Shown: in pieces, positions 21,192-30,345 of the stretch
Numbering within the stretch: position 1 is the stretch's first letter
How the letters are laid out: the number at the start of each line of letters is the position of its first letter
From: Mesotaenium endlicherianum
Lineage: Eukaryota; Streptophyta; Zygnematophyceae; Zygnematales; Mesotaeniaceae
Length of the DNA stretch: 38,505 nt
Assembly (NCBI GenBank): GCA_009602735.1
Contig: WELA01009345.1
Coordinates: 1-38,505, forward strand
Reading direction: 5' to 3'
Notes under the pieces: model-generated
What the model saw: the letters and a program-made list of their open reading frames with translations, nothing else
Databases searched by the model: none
What the model was told of the DNA's origin: nothing
Translations under genes and position numbers: made by a program

Positions 21192-22315
21192 TGTCGTGCG
21201 TTACGAGGTCGAGTGCGCACCATAGGCATAAGCAACACATCATAGGCAAGTAGGCTTTGCTGCAATGGAGTCTATAATACATGTGGCGTTATAGCCAAAA
21301 AGGGAGTCAAGTCGAAAATGTTTTAATTAAGGAATGTGTACTCTCCAGAGTGAGCACCTCAAGACTGTAATCTGGTAGGAAAACAACTAATAAAGTATGG
21401 CCCAAAAGATCACTGGAAGCACATCATGATCTTCAGAGTAGTCCTATGGCAAGGGCTTAAGCTGTGACTTTGCTCACCACATGTGAAATTCTTCAAGTGA
21501 CTGGAAGCCTGGAGGGCTTGCTCTTCACAAGAGAGTAACTAAGTGGTCCTGAAAACACAAGAGATAAAAGTGTAAACTTTACTGATAATCTCTGTTACTT
21601 ACACCTGGCATAATGGAATTCTAAAAGATGTCTCTTCTAGGGACATCTCTAGTACTTATACTCCTGGAAATCCGGCGGGGTATGCGGCGGATCCAGTGCA
21701 TGTAGTCACTCTAGGAGGCTCTCCTATGTCCACTAATGTGTACAAGGCATGTACTAGCACTCCTATAGGCTAAGCATAACTCAAACCAATCAAAGCAAGG
21801 TGCTACGTGTCCCTCATTGGCCGAGCTTACCTTGGGTGATTCTACCTAGATAGCGCCTCAAAAGTGGATCTGGAAATTGAGGAAGCTTCCTCTAGGAGTA
21901 GGTGATGCAGTCACCAAGTTATAGCCTCAATGATGCACATACTATGGAAATGCAAAGCTTATGTAGGCTAAGGGGCTCGCGGATTTGTGCGCGCAAAGCT
22001 TGGGGTCACGAAGAGCCAACAATGTCACCTTTGGGGACATTGAGTCACAAATTGGACCTTGGGAAAGTTTTGCTAGGGACCGGTAGGTGACGCGGACTAG
22101 ATCGCACCTATCTCGCTCGATACTTGACCAAATGACGCAAAATTGGTGCCATTCGGAAGATGTTTCAACGCGCTACACGTTGGTGACTTGGAAATCTAGA
22201 AAAGATCAATATATGGATGCGTAAAGTCAATGCCAAGTCGGCCTTCCTTGGTTGATGTTCGGCACATGTGGAGCTTGGTTTTTATACGACAACCTCGACT
22301 CAATAAATCATGACA
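21192..22315. repeat. LTR-A, second full copy
   Basis: 1124 bp, TGTCGTGCG to ATCATGACA, similar throughout to the solo LTR at 7114-8240. No matching target duplication was seen (CATCT on the left, GCTGT on the right). Two bases (GC) later a third copy begins. Confidence 0.78.
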
Positions 22316-22317
22316 GC

Positions 22318-22454
22318 TGTCGTGCGTTACGAGGTCGAGTGCGCACCATAGGCATAAGCAACACATCACAGGCAAGCAGGCTTTGCTGCTATGGAGTCTA
22401 TAATACATGTGGCGTTATAGCCAAAAAGAGAGTCAAGTCGAAAATGTTTTAATT
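22318..22454. repeat. LTR-A, truncated third copy
   Basis: The first 137 bp of LTR-A, nearly identical to 21192-21328 (about four mismatches by eye). It ends at GTTTTAATT, where an eight-C run and DMT-2 begin. Confidence 0.8.
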
Positions 22455-22462
22455 CCCCCCCC
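22455..22462 (-). promoter_or_regulatory. G8 tract at the 3' edge of DMT-2
   Basis: On the minus strand the PHD-frame stop is followed within 6 nt by GCTGGGGGGGG and then LTR-A sequence. It could be the polypurine tract of DMT-2, but no LTR beginning with TG follows, so the element may be truncated exactly here. Confidence 0.35.
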
Positions 22463-22467
22463 AGCTC

Positions 22468-24149
22468 TCAGCCTCTAGCTGATGGGCTGTGTACGTTGCA
22501 TAAGGCTAGCTCAGTGCAGTCTCCGCAGAACCAGTCTCCAGCTGGCACGCGGGAAAGCGGCGGATCGAGGCAGCCGATGTGGAAGCCGAGGTTGCAGCTG
22601 TCGCAGAGCAGCATCTTGGCCTCCTGGCCAGTGCTGTGACAGATCTGGCACGCCCAGTCCTTGGGCGGCCGCGCGTCGCGGGGACGGACCTGCAAGTCAA
22701 GGTTAGGAAGGTGGCACGGCCCACAATTCTTCGTGTGGTCCTTGTGAAGACGGCCATCTGCGCCTTCCAGCTCCAGGACTCTTGACGCCAAGGCACGCTT
22801 GATGCGCAGGATGATCGGCGAGCTGCTGGTGTCGAGGGTGTTCTTCGTCTGGCGTCGCAGGTACACGAAGTCACCTGCGAAAAACAGCAACACCCGCGGA
22901 TGATAGGCCCCTCCACGAGTCATGGCGTACCTCAGTGTGTCGCGATGCTGTGCGATGCTGAGGTTATCCATGGCCATGGGCATCAGGCGCCGAAAGAGCT
23001 GAGCACGCTGCCCGATAAGAGCACTCCATATCTCGGGACTGCCCAAGTCCAAGACGTTCTCGGCCACAGTCCTGGCTGCTGCTGGCAGGATGGGCTGTCG
23101 GCCATAGAGAAGGAAGTAGGGAGAGTGCAAGGCCAGAGAGGCCTGCTTACTGAACCTGTACCCCATCGCCAGCCAAGGGAGGGCGTCGTCCCAGTGGGTA
23201 CGATCGTGGGCAAGGCAGTACTTCCGCAACCCTAGCTTGACGGTCTGCACCATGCGCTCGGCGAGGCCGTCAGCCTGAGGATGATTGCGGGAGGTGGTGT
23301 GGTGGTTGATCATAGAGCGCTCCAGCAGCTTCTAAAAGCTGCCCTGGAACTCCTTGCCCTGGTCGGTCAGCACCTCAGCGCAGCCGCCAAAACGGCTAAG
23401 GACCTGATTGAGGAAGGCCTGAGCGATCCCCTCACTGGCCTTGCTGGGCAAGGGCACGAGCTCGATCCACTTGGACATGTGCTCAATCATCACCAAGACG
23501 TAGAGGTTGCCCTAGCGAGACTTGGGCAGCTCTCCAGCCAAGTCAAGCAACCACCGGTAGAACAGCCCCTGAATAGGAAGGGGGCTGAGGGCAACGGTGC
23601 GCGCTGTGAAGCTCGAGCGCACACGGTCGCAGAGAGTGCAGCTGCTGACGACAGCGGCAACGACCTTAGTCATGCCGTGCCACCAGTACTCAGTCTGAAG
23701 AAGACCGAGGGTGCGCTTAACACCAAAGTGCCCAAGGAACTTGTGCACTCGGCGCACCAGCTGACTGCGTATGGCAGGCTCAGGGACCACCAGGACGGAG
23801 CCGTCCGCCATCACGCGCCGCACGCGCCCCTCCATGAAAATGAAGTCGCGGCTGCGCCTGAGGATGCGGTCGCGCTCGAGTGTGCTGACATGGGGTGCCA
23901 ACTCCTTGGCCGTGACGTACTGCAGCACTGGGGCGTCGTCCCACACGTCTCCGGGACCGTGCTGCCAGCTGTCTTGATCCTCTGCCGCTGCTAAGGCTAA
24001 TCGCCGAGTGGTGACGATCACCATGTTCAAGCTAGTGAGCCCTGTGGGCCGCACATCGCCGTCCACGGTGAAGGCCAGGGAGGCCGCCGCGTGCCAGGCC
24101 ACTGGCTCATCCTCATCGTGGCGGGCCACAGTGAGATCCCTCGAGGAGG
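22468..24149 (-). pseudogene. Integrase with C-terminal PHD finger, DMT-2
   Basis: Reading leftward from about 24149: HHCC zinc part (VHKFLGHFG to CTLCD), then the DDE core with Asp in LLDLAG, Asp in LTDQGKEF and Glu in QADGLAERM, all present. MAMGYRF-like spacer, GRQPILPAA and PMAMDN follow, then FAGDFVYLRRQ, an SH3-like integrase C-terminal segment, and a KDHTKNCGPCH stretch. In place of a chromodomain the protein ends with a PHD zinc finger (22516-22650). TAG stops at 23514 and 23334 interrupt it; both fit CAG to TAG changes (SR[TAG]GN, SF[TAG]KLL). The C-terminal 281 codons from 23313 are open to a TGA at 22468-22470. Integrases of this type insert the DNA copy; the PHD finger may steer target choice. 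Confidence 0.88.
22516..22656 (-). CDS. PHD finger domain of the DMT-2 integrase
   Basis: In the 281-codon C-terminal frame the zinc ligands are Cys222, Cys225, Cys237, Cys240, His245, Cys248, Cys263 and Cys266. This is a complete Cys4-His-Cys3 pattern with the conserved Trp two residues before the seventh ligand (DWFCGDC) and the typical CDSC-x4-H-x2-C core. PHD fingers usually bind the histone H3 tail, either K4me3 or unmodified K4. An obvious four-residue aromatic cage is not evident, so binding of unmodified H3K4 is as likely as K4me3 (inference). Confidence 0.92.
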
Positions 24150-25821
24150 GCAGCGGGTTACGGCTGAGACCGTCAGCGTCCAGGTTGGTCGAGCCTGGAC
24201 GGTGGTGCACGTCGAAGGTGTACTCCTGCAAGATAAGCGCCCACCGTGCGTACTTGCCGGTAAAGCGCTCCAACGTCATGAGCCACTTAAGTGGCTGATG
24301 GTCGGTGACCAGGCGGAAGTGCGTGCCGTAGAGATAGTGCCTGAAGTGCACAATCGCCCAGACCGCTGCCAGGCATTCCCCCTCGTAGGAGCCGTAGTTT
24401 CCTTCCGCGCGGTTGTTGCTGCGGCTGGCGTAGGCCACCATATGCTTGAAGCCGTCATGCTCTTTCACCAGCACAGCGCCCAGCCCTGCCTGCGACCAGT
24501 CGGTGTGGAGGATGAAGGGCTTTGCGTAGTCAAGACGCCGAAGCACAGGAGCGCTCACCAGCAGCTCCTTGAGCTTATTGAATGCCGCCTGCTGCTCTGG
24601 TCCTCACACGTAGGCAACGCCCTTGCGGAGCAAGTCGTTGAGCGGCTTGGCTAGCTCGCTGAACCCTGGTTCAAAGCGGCGGTAGTAGTTGGCGATGCCG
24701 AGGAAGGCCCGCAACTGCAAGAGATCTGTAGGAGGTGGGATGCCTGTGATGGCCGAGATCTTTGCCAGCTGGGGTGCCAAGCCGCTGGAGGAGAGCAGGT
24801 GGCCAAGGTACTCCACCTCGCGGGTCCCAAAAGTGCACTTGCCTGGATGGCACTTGAGCCGAGCGGCCTCCAAGCGGTCCAGGACAGCAGTGATGTGCGC
24901 CACGTGCTCTTCAAACATCTGACTGAAGACGAGCACGTCATTGATGTAGCATCGGGCAAAGGACAGCCCGGGCAGCTCCTTATCCATCACCCTCTGAAAG
25001 GTAGCTGGCGCGTTCTTCAACCCAAACGGCATCGCCACCCACTTGTAGAGTTGCTGTGCTCCCCACAATGCCGTCTTATGCTGGTCCTCCTCGGCGATGA
25101 GAATCTGGTTGAAGCCCTGACGCAGATCCAGCACTAAGAACCAAGTGCACGTGCCAATGTCGTCAAAGAACTCTTCAGGCGTCGGCATAGGATATCTGTC
25201 CTGCTCGGTGACCTCGTTCAGCCTACGATAGTCACCGCACATCCTCTTCTCGGACCTGTTGCCCGAGGCATCCTTCTTGACTGGCATGACCGTGGGTGCG
25301 GCATAGCGAGAGGAGGACTCCCGAATGAGCCGGCTGTCCACCAGCTTGCCTGTCTGCGCGCTGATCAAGCCATCCTCGAAGTGGCTGTAGCGATAACGCT
25401 TCAGGAAAACGGGCTCCTGCGACGTGAGAGTAATCCGCATGGGGTCTCCCCTTTAGCGCCCGAGATCGTGCATGCCGCTGGCAAAGCTGGTGCTGCGCCT
25501 CCCGTCCAGCAGTGCCGTCAACTGTGCAGCCTGCGCCTTGGTGAGTGTCCCCCCCAACTTCCATGTCGATGGAGCTGGTGGCGTCGCCTGGCCTGCAGCT
25601 GGAGTCTCCTGTCGTGCCGTTGGGGTAGACTGTGGTGCTGCAGGTGTCACCTGCCCTGCAGCGGTTGGCGCTCGGCCTGCCGTGAGTACCTGCACCGTGG
25701 CAGCTGCGGCCAGCTGCCTGGCACCGTCTGTCTGCGAGCAAGGAAAAAGAAAGGGTGACCGGGACTCCCTGGGTGACCGGGACTCCCTGGGTCGCTGTGA
25801 GGACTCCTCTCTCCGCCGTCC
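24150..25821 (-). pseudogene. Reverse transcriptase and RNase H, DMT-2
   Basis: One frame from 25821 leftward: Ala/Thr/Pro-rich linker, an AQLTALLDGRR segment that aligns with the pre-RT part of DMT-1 (ARVTALLDSHR), a TAA at 25453-25455, then RT: MCGDYRRLN, VLDLRQGFNQ, MPFGLKNAPATFQRVMD, YIND, LGIANYYRRF. The active site should be YIDD. Its first Asp codon is AAT (24940-24942), one G-to-A change from GAT, which should abolish polymerisation. TGA at 24604-24606 replaces a likely Trp (YVxGPEQ). RNase H follows with LHTDWSQAG, YEGECLAAVW, VTDHQPLKW and DADGLSRNP, all acids present. The linker joins in frame to the DNMT on the far side of E2. Confidence 0.92.
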
Positions 25822-25826
25822 CCCCC
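25822..25826. repeat. Target-site duplication of E2, left copy
   Basis: CCCCC before the LTR TG at 25827; matched by C bases at 34059-34063. Both lie in C7 runs, so the exact register is ambiguous, but the frame test supports a 5-bp duplication. Confidence 0.75.
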
Positions 25827-26545
25827 TGTAATGAATCAGTATACTGGTTTATATAATATTCATTTAAATAATATAGTTAAATAAGTTCAGCCTGCTGAAC
25901 TCTAGTTAACAATCAGTCTGCTGGACTTTATACTTAATATCAGTTTAATGACTTGGCCGGAAGTAGCAGGCTGAGGTCACCTTAAGTCAGCTTGCTGACA
26001 CATTCTTTGACAGCCAGCTGACTTCCGTACTCGGTAGCAGCGAACTGCCTCGATATGCATCTAAGTGTGGTATGCTAGATGAATGGCCAGATGACATCCC
26101 TATGATGGATGGCGATTCGGGATGATGGGAGATGGCGGTGGATTTGGTTAACCGAGGTCCTACCAACGTGGTTAACTCCCGGGTAGGCGGTGCCATCGCA
26201 CTGACCGTTGAACAGTAAACTCATTCCATGTACATATGCTAGGCATTGCTCTCGAGTTCGGCATTCGGAAACGAAGCCAACTCTCTTGTACAGCTTACTG
26301 AGAGAGATCTGAATCCAAGGCGAGAAGCCATTGATAGGCACTGTCTTCTAACCTTGCTTATGTATGAGTTTACTGATTTGCATCATAGATGCTAGTTTAC
26401 TCGCATTTGACTTACGAGTATTGTTCACTGCTAGTGTATTGTCCTTTGCCGTTAAACCAGTTAACGGAAATACCATAAAGATTACTTGCTCATATAAAGA
26501 TCTTTATTAATTGTTAATCGCCTATTGGTAAGTCGATTCATTTCA
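25827..26545 (+). repeat. 5' LTR of E2
   Basis: 719 bp, TGTAATGAATC to TTTCA. Perfect dyads AGTTCAG-CCTG-CTGAACT (25884-25901) and GTCAGC-TT-GCTGAC (25986-25999) lie in U3. Probable TATA box ATATAAAG at 26492-26499. Confidence 0.95.
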
Positions 26546-26546
26546 G

Positions 26547-26559
26547 TGGTATCGGAGCA
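26547..26559 (+). promoter_or_regulatory. Primer-binding site of E2, tRNA-iMet type
   Basis: TGGTATCGGAGCA, one base after the LTR; same site as in E1. Confidence 0.88.
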
Positions 26560-26618
26560 GTTATCACAATCTTCTTTGTATGGTAAGGACAAGGTCTCAA
26601 ACTAGCAACTCTCGAGAC

Positions 26619-26628
26619 NNNNNNNNNN
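26619..26628. other. Assembly gap (10 N) in the E2 leader
   Basis: Ten N flanked on both sides by TCTCGAGAC. The duplicated flank suggests two contig ends that overlap and were not merged, so the true gap may be zero or negative. It lies before the gag ATG at 26638 and does not affect coding. Confidence 0.9.
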
Positions 26629-26637
26629 TCTCGAGAC

Positions 26638-28077
26638 ATGGAGAACCAGGATAACGAGAATGTCGAGAACCAGGCGGAAAGCCACGTAGCGGGAAACCGT
26701 ACCTATTTGGAAGCAGTAGCAGATACTGCAGCTAGGGAGGCTGCAGATGAGGCAGCTGCTATTGCCGCAGTCGCAGCTCAGCAAGCTGAGGAGGAGATAG
26801 CCAGACTAGAAGCTGAACAAGTAGCAAAGGCCGCTGAAGATATACAAAGGAGGGAAGGACAGCCAGCTGACGAGCGCACTGTTGAAGAACTTATGGCATC
26901 AAGGGCCAATGTTCTGAACCCACCTCCTGCCGTACAACTCAATGTACCCCTAGGTCAAATACGTGACCGGCTGAATGCGGCAGGAATTGCTGCTGCAGGA
27001 GCGAGAGGGATTGTTGAGGACACTACTCAGCGAGTAGATGCCAATGCTGCTGCTGCATTTGCTAATCTACCACCCCAAAATGTAGACTTGGGAGCATTGT
27101 TCGTTCAGATGCAGTCGCAAATGGCGACCATGTATCAGTCCCAGCAGGAGGACAAAAGAATCATAATGTCCCTACTCCGGGACAGAGACCAACTGGGGTC
27201 TCACACCACTAGTGGTGGTGGCCGAGGGCCTAGTAAGCCCAAGCCGAAACCTCCCCAGGACTATGATCCTGAGGGAAACAGAAAATATTACCTGATCAAG
27301 TTTCTCGCGGATGTTGAGCAGTGGCTGGAGAACTACCCAGAACTGCAAGATTACGAGAAGGTCAGGCACACCGGTGCGCTACTGAAAGGCAGTGCCGCAG
27401 ACTGGTGGCTTTACTGGAAGGAAGAGCGTAAGGCTCGGCAACTCGGTGACCCTACGTGGGTAGAGTTTGTCGAGAAGTTGCATGAGAAGTTTGATGTCAT
27501 CAACCAGCAGGAGAAAGCTATCTATGCGATGATCTCCCTGACACTGAAGCAGACCACTTCAGTTGCTGAGTTTGCTCAAAAGTTCCAAGAGAACATGATG
27601 AAGCAGCCAGATTTGCCAGAACGGTATAGGATAGCATATTTCAGGTATGGCTTGAAATCCGAGGTCTCTGGTCATTTTGCTGAGAAAAAGTATGAGAAAT
27701 TGGCTGACTTGATCCAGAATGCTGACGCCTGGGATCAGCAGCAGTTCAATTACAAGCGCCAGAGTAATGCTTTGGGGTGTAAGATTGTCAAAAAGCCCCA
27801 CGGTTCCTACAATGCAATTGAAGGAGACCAGGCTGAGGATAATCAGAGTGATGATTATGAGTATGAGTACAATGCTATTCAGTCTAGAGGTAGAGGTGGT
27901 TCCTCTCGAGGTGGCTATGCAAGGGGTGGTGGTAGGACTAAGCCGAGACCAGCCTCAGCAACATCCACTTGCTACCATTGTCAGCAGAAAGGCCACTACC
28001 GAGAACAGTGTCCAGTCAAGCACCTGCCAAAGGTCAAGAGAAAAGACCAGCCTTTAAAAGACAGCAACAGTCAGTAA
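26638..28077 (+). CDS. gag: gag of E2
   Basis: An intact 479-residue frame. An Ala/Glu/Gln-rich coiled-coil N-terminus (residues about 25-70) is followed by a Retrotrans_gag-like capsid part ([40 protein letters not shown]), an Arg/Gly-rich stretch ([17 protein letters not shown]) and one CCHC zinc knuckle, [14 protein letters not shown], residues 445-458. Gag forms the particle and packages the RNA. The ATG follows a conserved leader shared with E1. The end overlaps pol in the -1 frame, and the stop TAA (28075-28077) sits inside the frameshift-stimulating stem. Confidence 0.93.
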   Translation: MENQDNENVENQAESHVAGNRTYLEAVADTAAREAADEAAAIAAVAAQQAEEEIARLEAEQVAKAAEDIQRREGQPADERTVEELMASRANVLNPPPAVQLNVPLGQIRDRLNAAGIAAAGARGIVEDTTQRVDANAAAAFANLPPQNVDLGALFVQMQSQMATMYQSQQEDKRIIMSLLRDRDQLGSHTTSGGGRGPSKPKPKPPQDYDPEGNRKYYLIKFLADVEQWLENYPELQDYEKVRHTGALLKGSAADWWLYWKEERKARQLGDPTWVEFVEKLHEKFDVINQQEKAIYAMISLTLKQTTSVAEFAQKFQENMMKQPDLPERYRIAYFRYGLKSEVSGHFAEKKYEKLADLIQNADAWDQQQFNYKRQSNALGCKIVKKPHGSYNAIEGDQAEDNQSDDYEYEYNAIQSRGRGGSSRGGYARGGGRTKPRPASATSTCYHCQQKGHYREQCPVKHLPKVKRKDQPLKDSNSQ

Positions 28078-28094
28078 TCCAGTCTACTGACTGT
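28053..28094 (+). promoter_or_regulatory. Probable -1 ribosomal frameshift signal, gag to pol
   Basis: Slippery heptamer T TTA AAA (28053-28059) is in the correct gag phase (CCT TTA AAA GAC). After a 7-nt spacer comes a perfect 10-bp stem: ACAGTCAGTA (28067-28076) pairs with TACTGACTGT (28085-28094), with an 8-nt loop. Slipping back one base gives exactly the pol frame. Loop bases ATCCAG (28077-28082) could pair with CTGGAT (28161-28166) to form a pseudoknot; this last part is weaker. Confidence 0.82.
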
Positions 28095-30345
28095 GAGGAT
28101 GCTAGAGATAGTGAGTCGTCACTAGCTGCCCTCGTAGCAGGTATTATGGGTCCTGCTGAACTGGATTCACTATGCATGCCTGACAACCAGATAAAGGAGA
28201 CCATCAGCAATATAGACGTCCAGAGAGTGCACACTCTGGATGCTCTTGTTCCACCTGATGTCCAACATTTCTTTGCTACGTCAGGAGAACAATGCGAAAG
28301 TCAGGAAAAGACAGTCCCCCCTATCCTACTGCATTGCATGATTGCAGGTAGGAAGGTGAGGGCATTTGTTGACGGAGGGGCGTCACATACTTTTATCCAC
28401 AAGGACTTAGTTAAGCGGCTAAGGCTGCCTACTGTCACCCAAGGGAATAGAAAAATATTCCTTGGAGATGCCTCAAGTATCCCGGGAGGAGTTATAACCT
28501 CGCCTATTGAGGTCCAGTTAGGTTCTGGAATTCCAGTTCTAGCTGAAACGCTTACATTTGAGGTACTCAACACTGGCTTTTATGATCTCGTGCTAGGCAG
28601 GTCCTGGCTTAACAGACATCAAGCTGAAGTGTGTTGGAGCAGAGGTACAGTTAAAGTGAGAGGAGCCAGTGATGGGCAGACTGACTTGGCACCCACCAGT
28701 GCTCTTCCTCTTGTCCTGTGTGGATGGCAAATGAAGGAAAAGAAGAGGCTTCCAGAAGGATGCAAGTTGCTGAATGCAATGGAGTTCGTCAAAAGCTGGA
28801 ACCAGAAGGAAGACAGAATGTTCTGTCTGCAGCTAAGAGAGGTACCTCCTCAACCTGAGGAAGTGGTTGAGAAAAAGGTAAGCCCTCCGGAGCACCGAAC
28901 TGCTGTAATAATTGTTGCTCAGTACACTGATGTATTTAATATGCCTCCAGGACTACCCCCTAAGAGGGAAGTAGATCATAGGATTGATCTATTACCTGGG
29001 AGTCAGCCACCTTGGCAACGCACGTATGACTTGTCTTATGTGGAGAGCGAGAAGTTGAAAACACAGATTGCAGAGCTTGAGGAAAATGGTTATATTTCTC
29101 CCAGTAATTCACCTTACGGCGCACCCATCCTGTTTGTTAAGAAAAAAGATGGCAGTATGCGGATGTGTGTGGATTACAGAGCCCTGTACAGAACTACAGT
29201 AAAGAACAAGTATGCTTTACCCAGGATCGAAGACTTGCTCGATACCCTGTCTGGTGCTAAGGTGTTCAGTAAGATAGATCTCAGAAGTGGTTATCATCAA
29301 ATCAGAATTGCTGAGGGGGGTGAACACAAGACTGCCTTCCGTACACGTTATGGACACTATGAGTTCAACGTGATGCCATTTGGACTGACTAATGCTCCTG
29401 CTACCTTCATGGGTGCTATGAATGACATTTTCAGACCTTATTTGGATAAGTTTGTGCAAGTTTTCCTGGATGATATTTTAATTTTCTCTAAAGACAAAGC
29501 TCAGCACACTAAACACTTAAAGACAGTCCTGGACACTCAGCGGAAAAATCACTTATATGCTAAAATGAGCAAGTGTGATTTCTTTAAGGAAAGTATTGAA
29601 TTCTTAGGCCACGTTGTCAGTAAAGAGGGCATCAGTGTGGATCCTAAGAAAGTCCAGACCATAAGGGACTGGCCAGTACCACAGTCTGTCTCTGAAGTTA
29701 GATCCTTCCTCGGGTTGGCTAACTACTATAGGAGATTTATTGAGAATTATTCCACAAAGGCCAGTAAACTGACTGACCTTACTAAGAAAGACATCGGGTA
29801 TGTGTGGGGGGAGGAGCAGCAGGCTGCCTTCCAGACCCTTGAAGATGCCCTTTGTTCTGCCCCAGTGCTAGCCGTGTATGACCCCAGCAAACCGGTGCAA
29901 CTGGTTACTGATGCCTCTGACTTTGCCATGGGTGCTATTTTGTCGCAGCCTGCTGACAAAACCACAAAGGATGGTAAGGTACGACAGGAGTGGCATCCTG
30001 TGTTGTACGAGTCCATGAAATTTAATCCATCGCAGATTAATTACTCAGTGCATGAAAAAGAGCTGCTAGCTATCATTCATGTACTCAAACAGTGGAGAGC
30101 ATACTTACATGGTAAAGCTTTTAAGGTGATTACAGATCATCTAGCTCTGACCCACTTTCAGAAGAAGTCCAAGTTGTCAAGGAGGGAGAACCGCTGGAGC
30201 CAGATGCTGGAGCAATTTCAAATCCAGATCGACTACAAACCAGGGAAGTTGAATCTTGCTGATGCACTCTCTAGAAGACCTGACTTGCAAGAAAGGAACT
30301 TTAGTCAGCATGCTGTAGATAAAGTCCTGTGTGCACTCACTTCAC
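28060..30345 (+). CDS. pol: pol of E2: protease, reverse transcriptase, RNase H
   Basis: Read in the -1 frame from the slippery site. Protease at about 28318-28650 has [11 protein letters not shown] (Asp codon 28371-28373) and [10 protein letters not shown]; the active site reads Asp-Gly-Gly-Ala rather than the usual Asp-Ser/Thr-Gly. RT at about 28970-29770 has [42 protein letters not shown] (LDD 29466-29474) and [11 protein letters not shown]. RNase H at about 29890-30290 has [22 protein letters not shown] and LADALSRRP, with all four acids. The frame is intact for over 750 codons, then loses phase near 30345, where the integrase continues in another frame. Confidence 0.93.

Noticed and set aside
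21015..22315. TRIM-type miniature element bounded by the LTR-A copies
   Set aside because: The 137-bp direct repeat is the start of a second LTR-A, and the unit 21192-22315 matches a solo LTR elsewhere in the window.
22900..24654. Long plus-strand frames over the DMT-2 RT and integrase (for example 23281-23994, 24091-24654)
   Set aside because: Shadows of the minus-strand pol in GC-rich DNA; no domain of their own.
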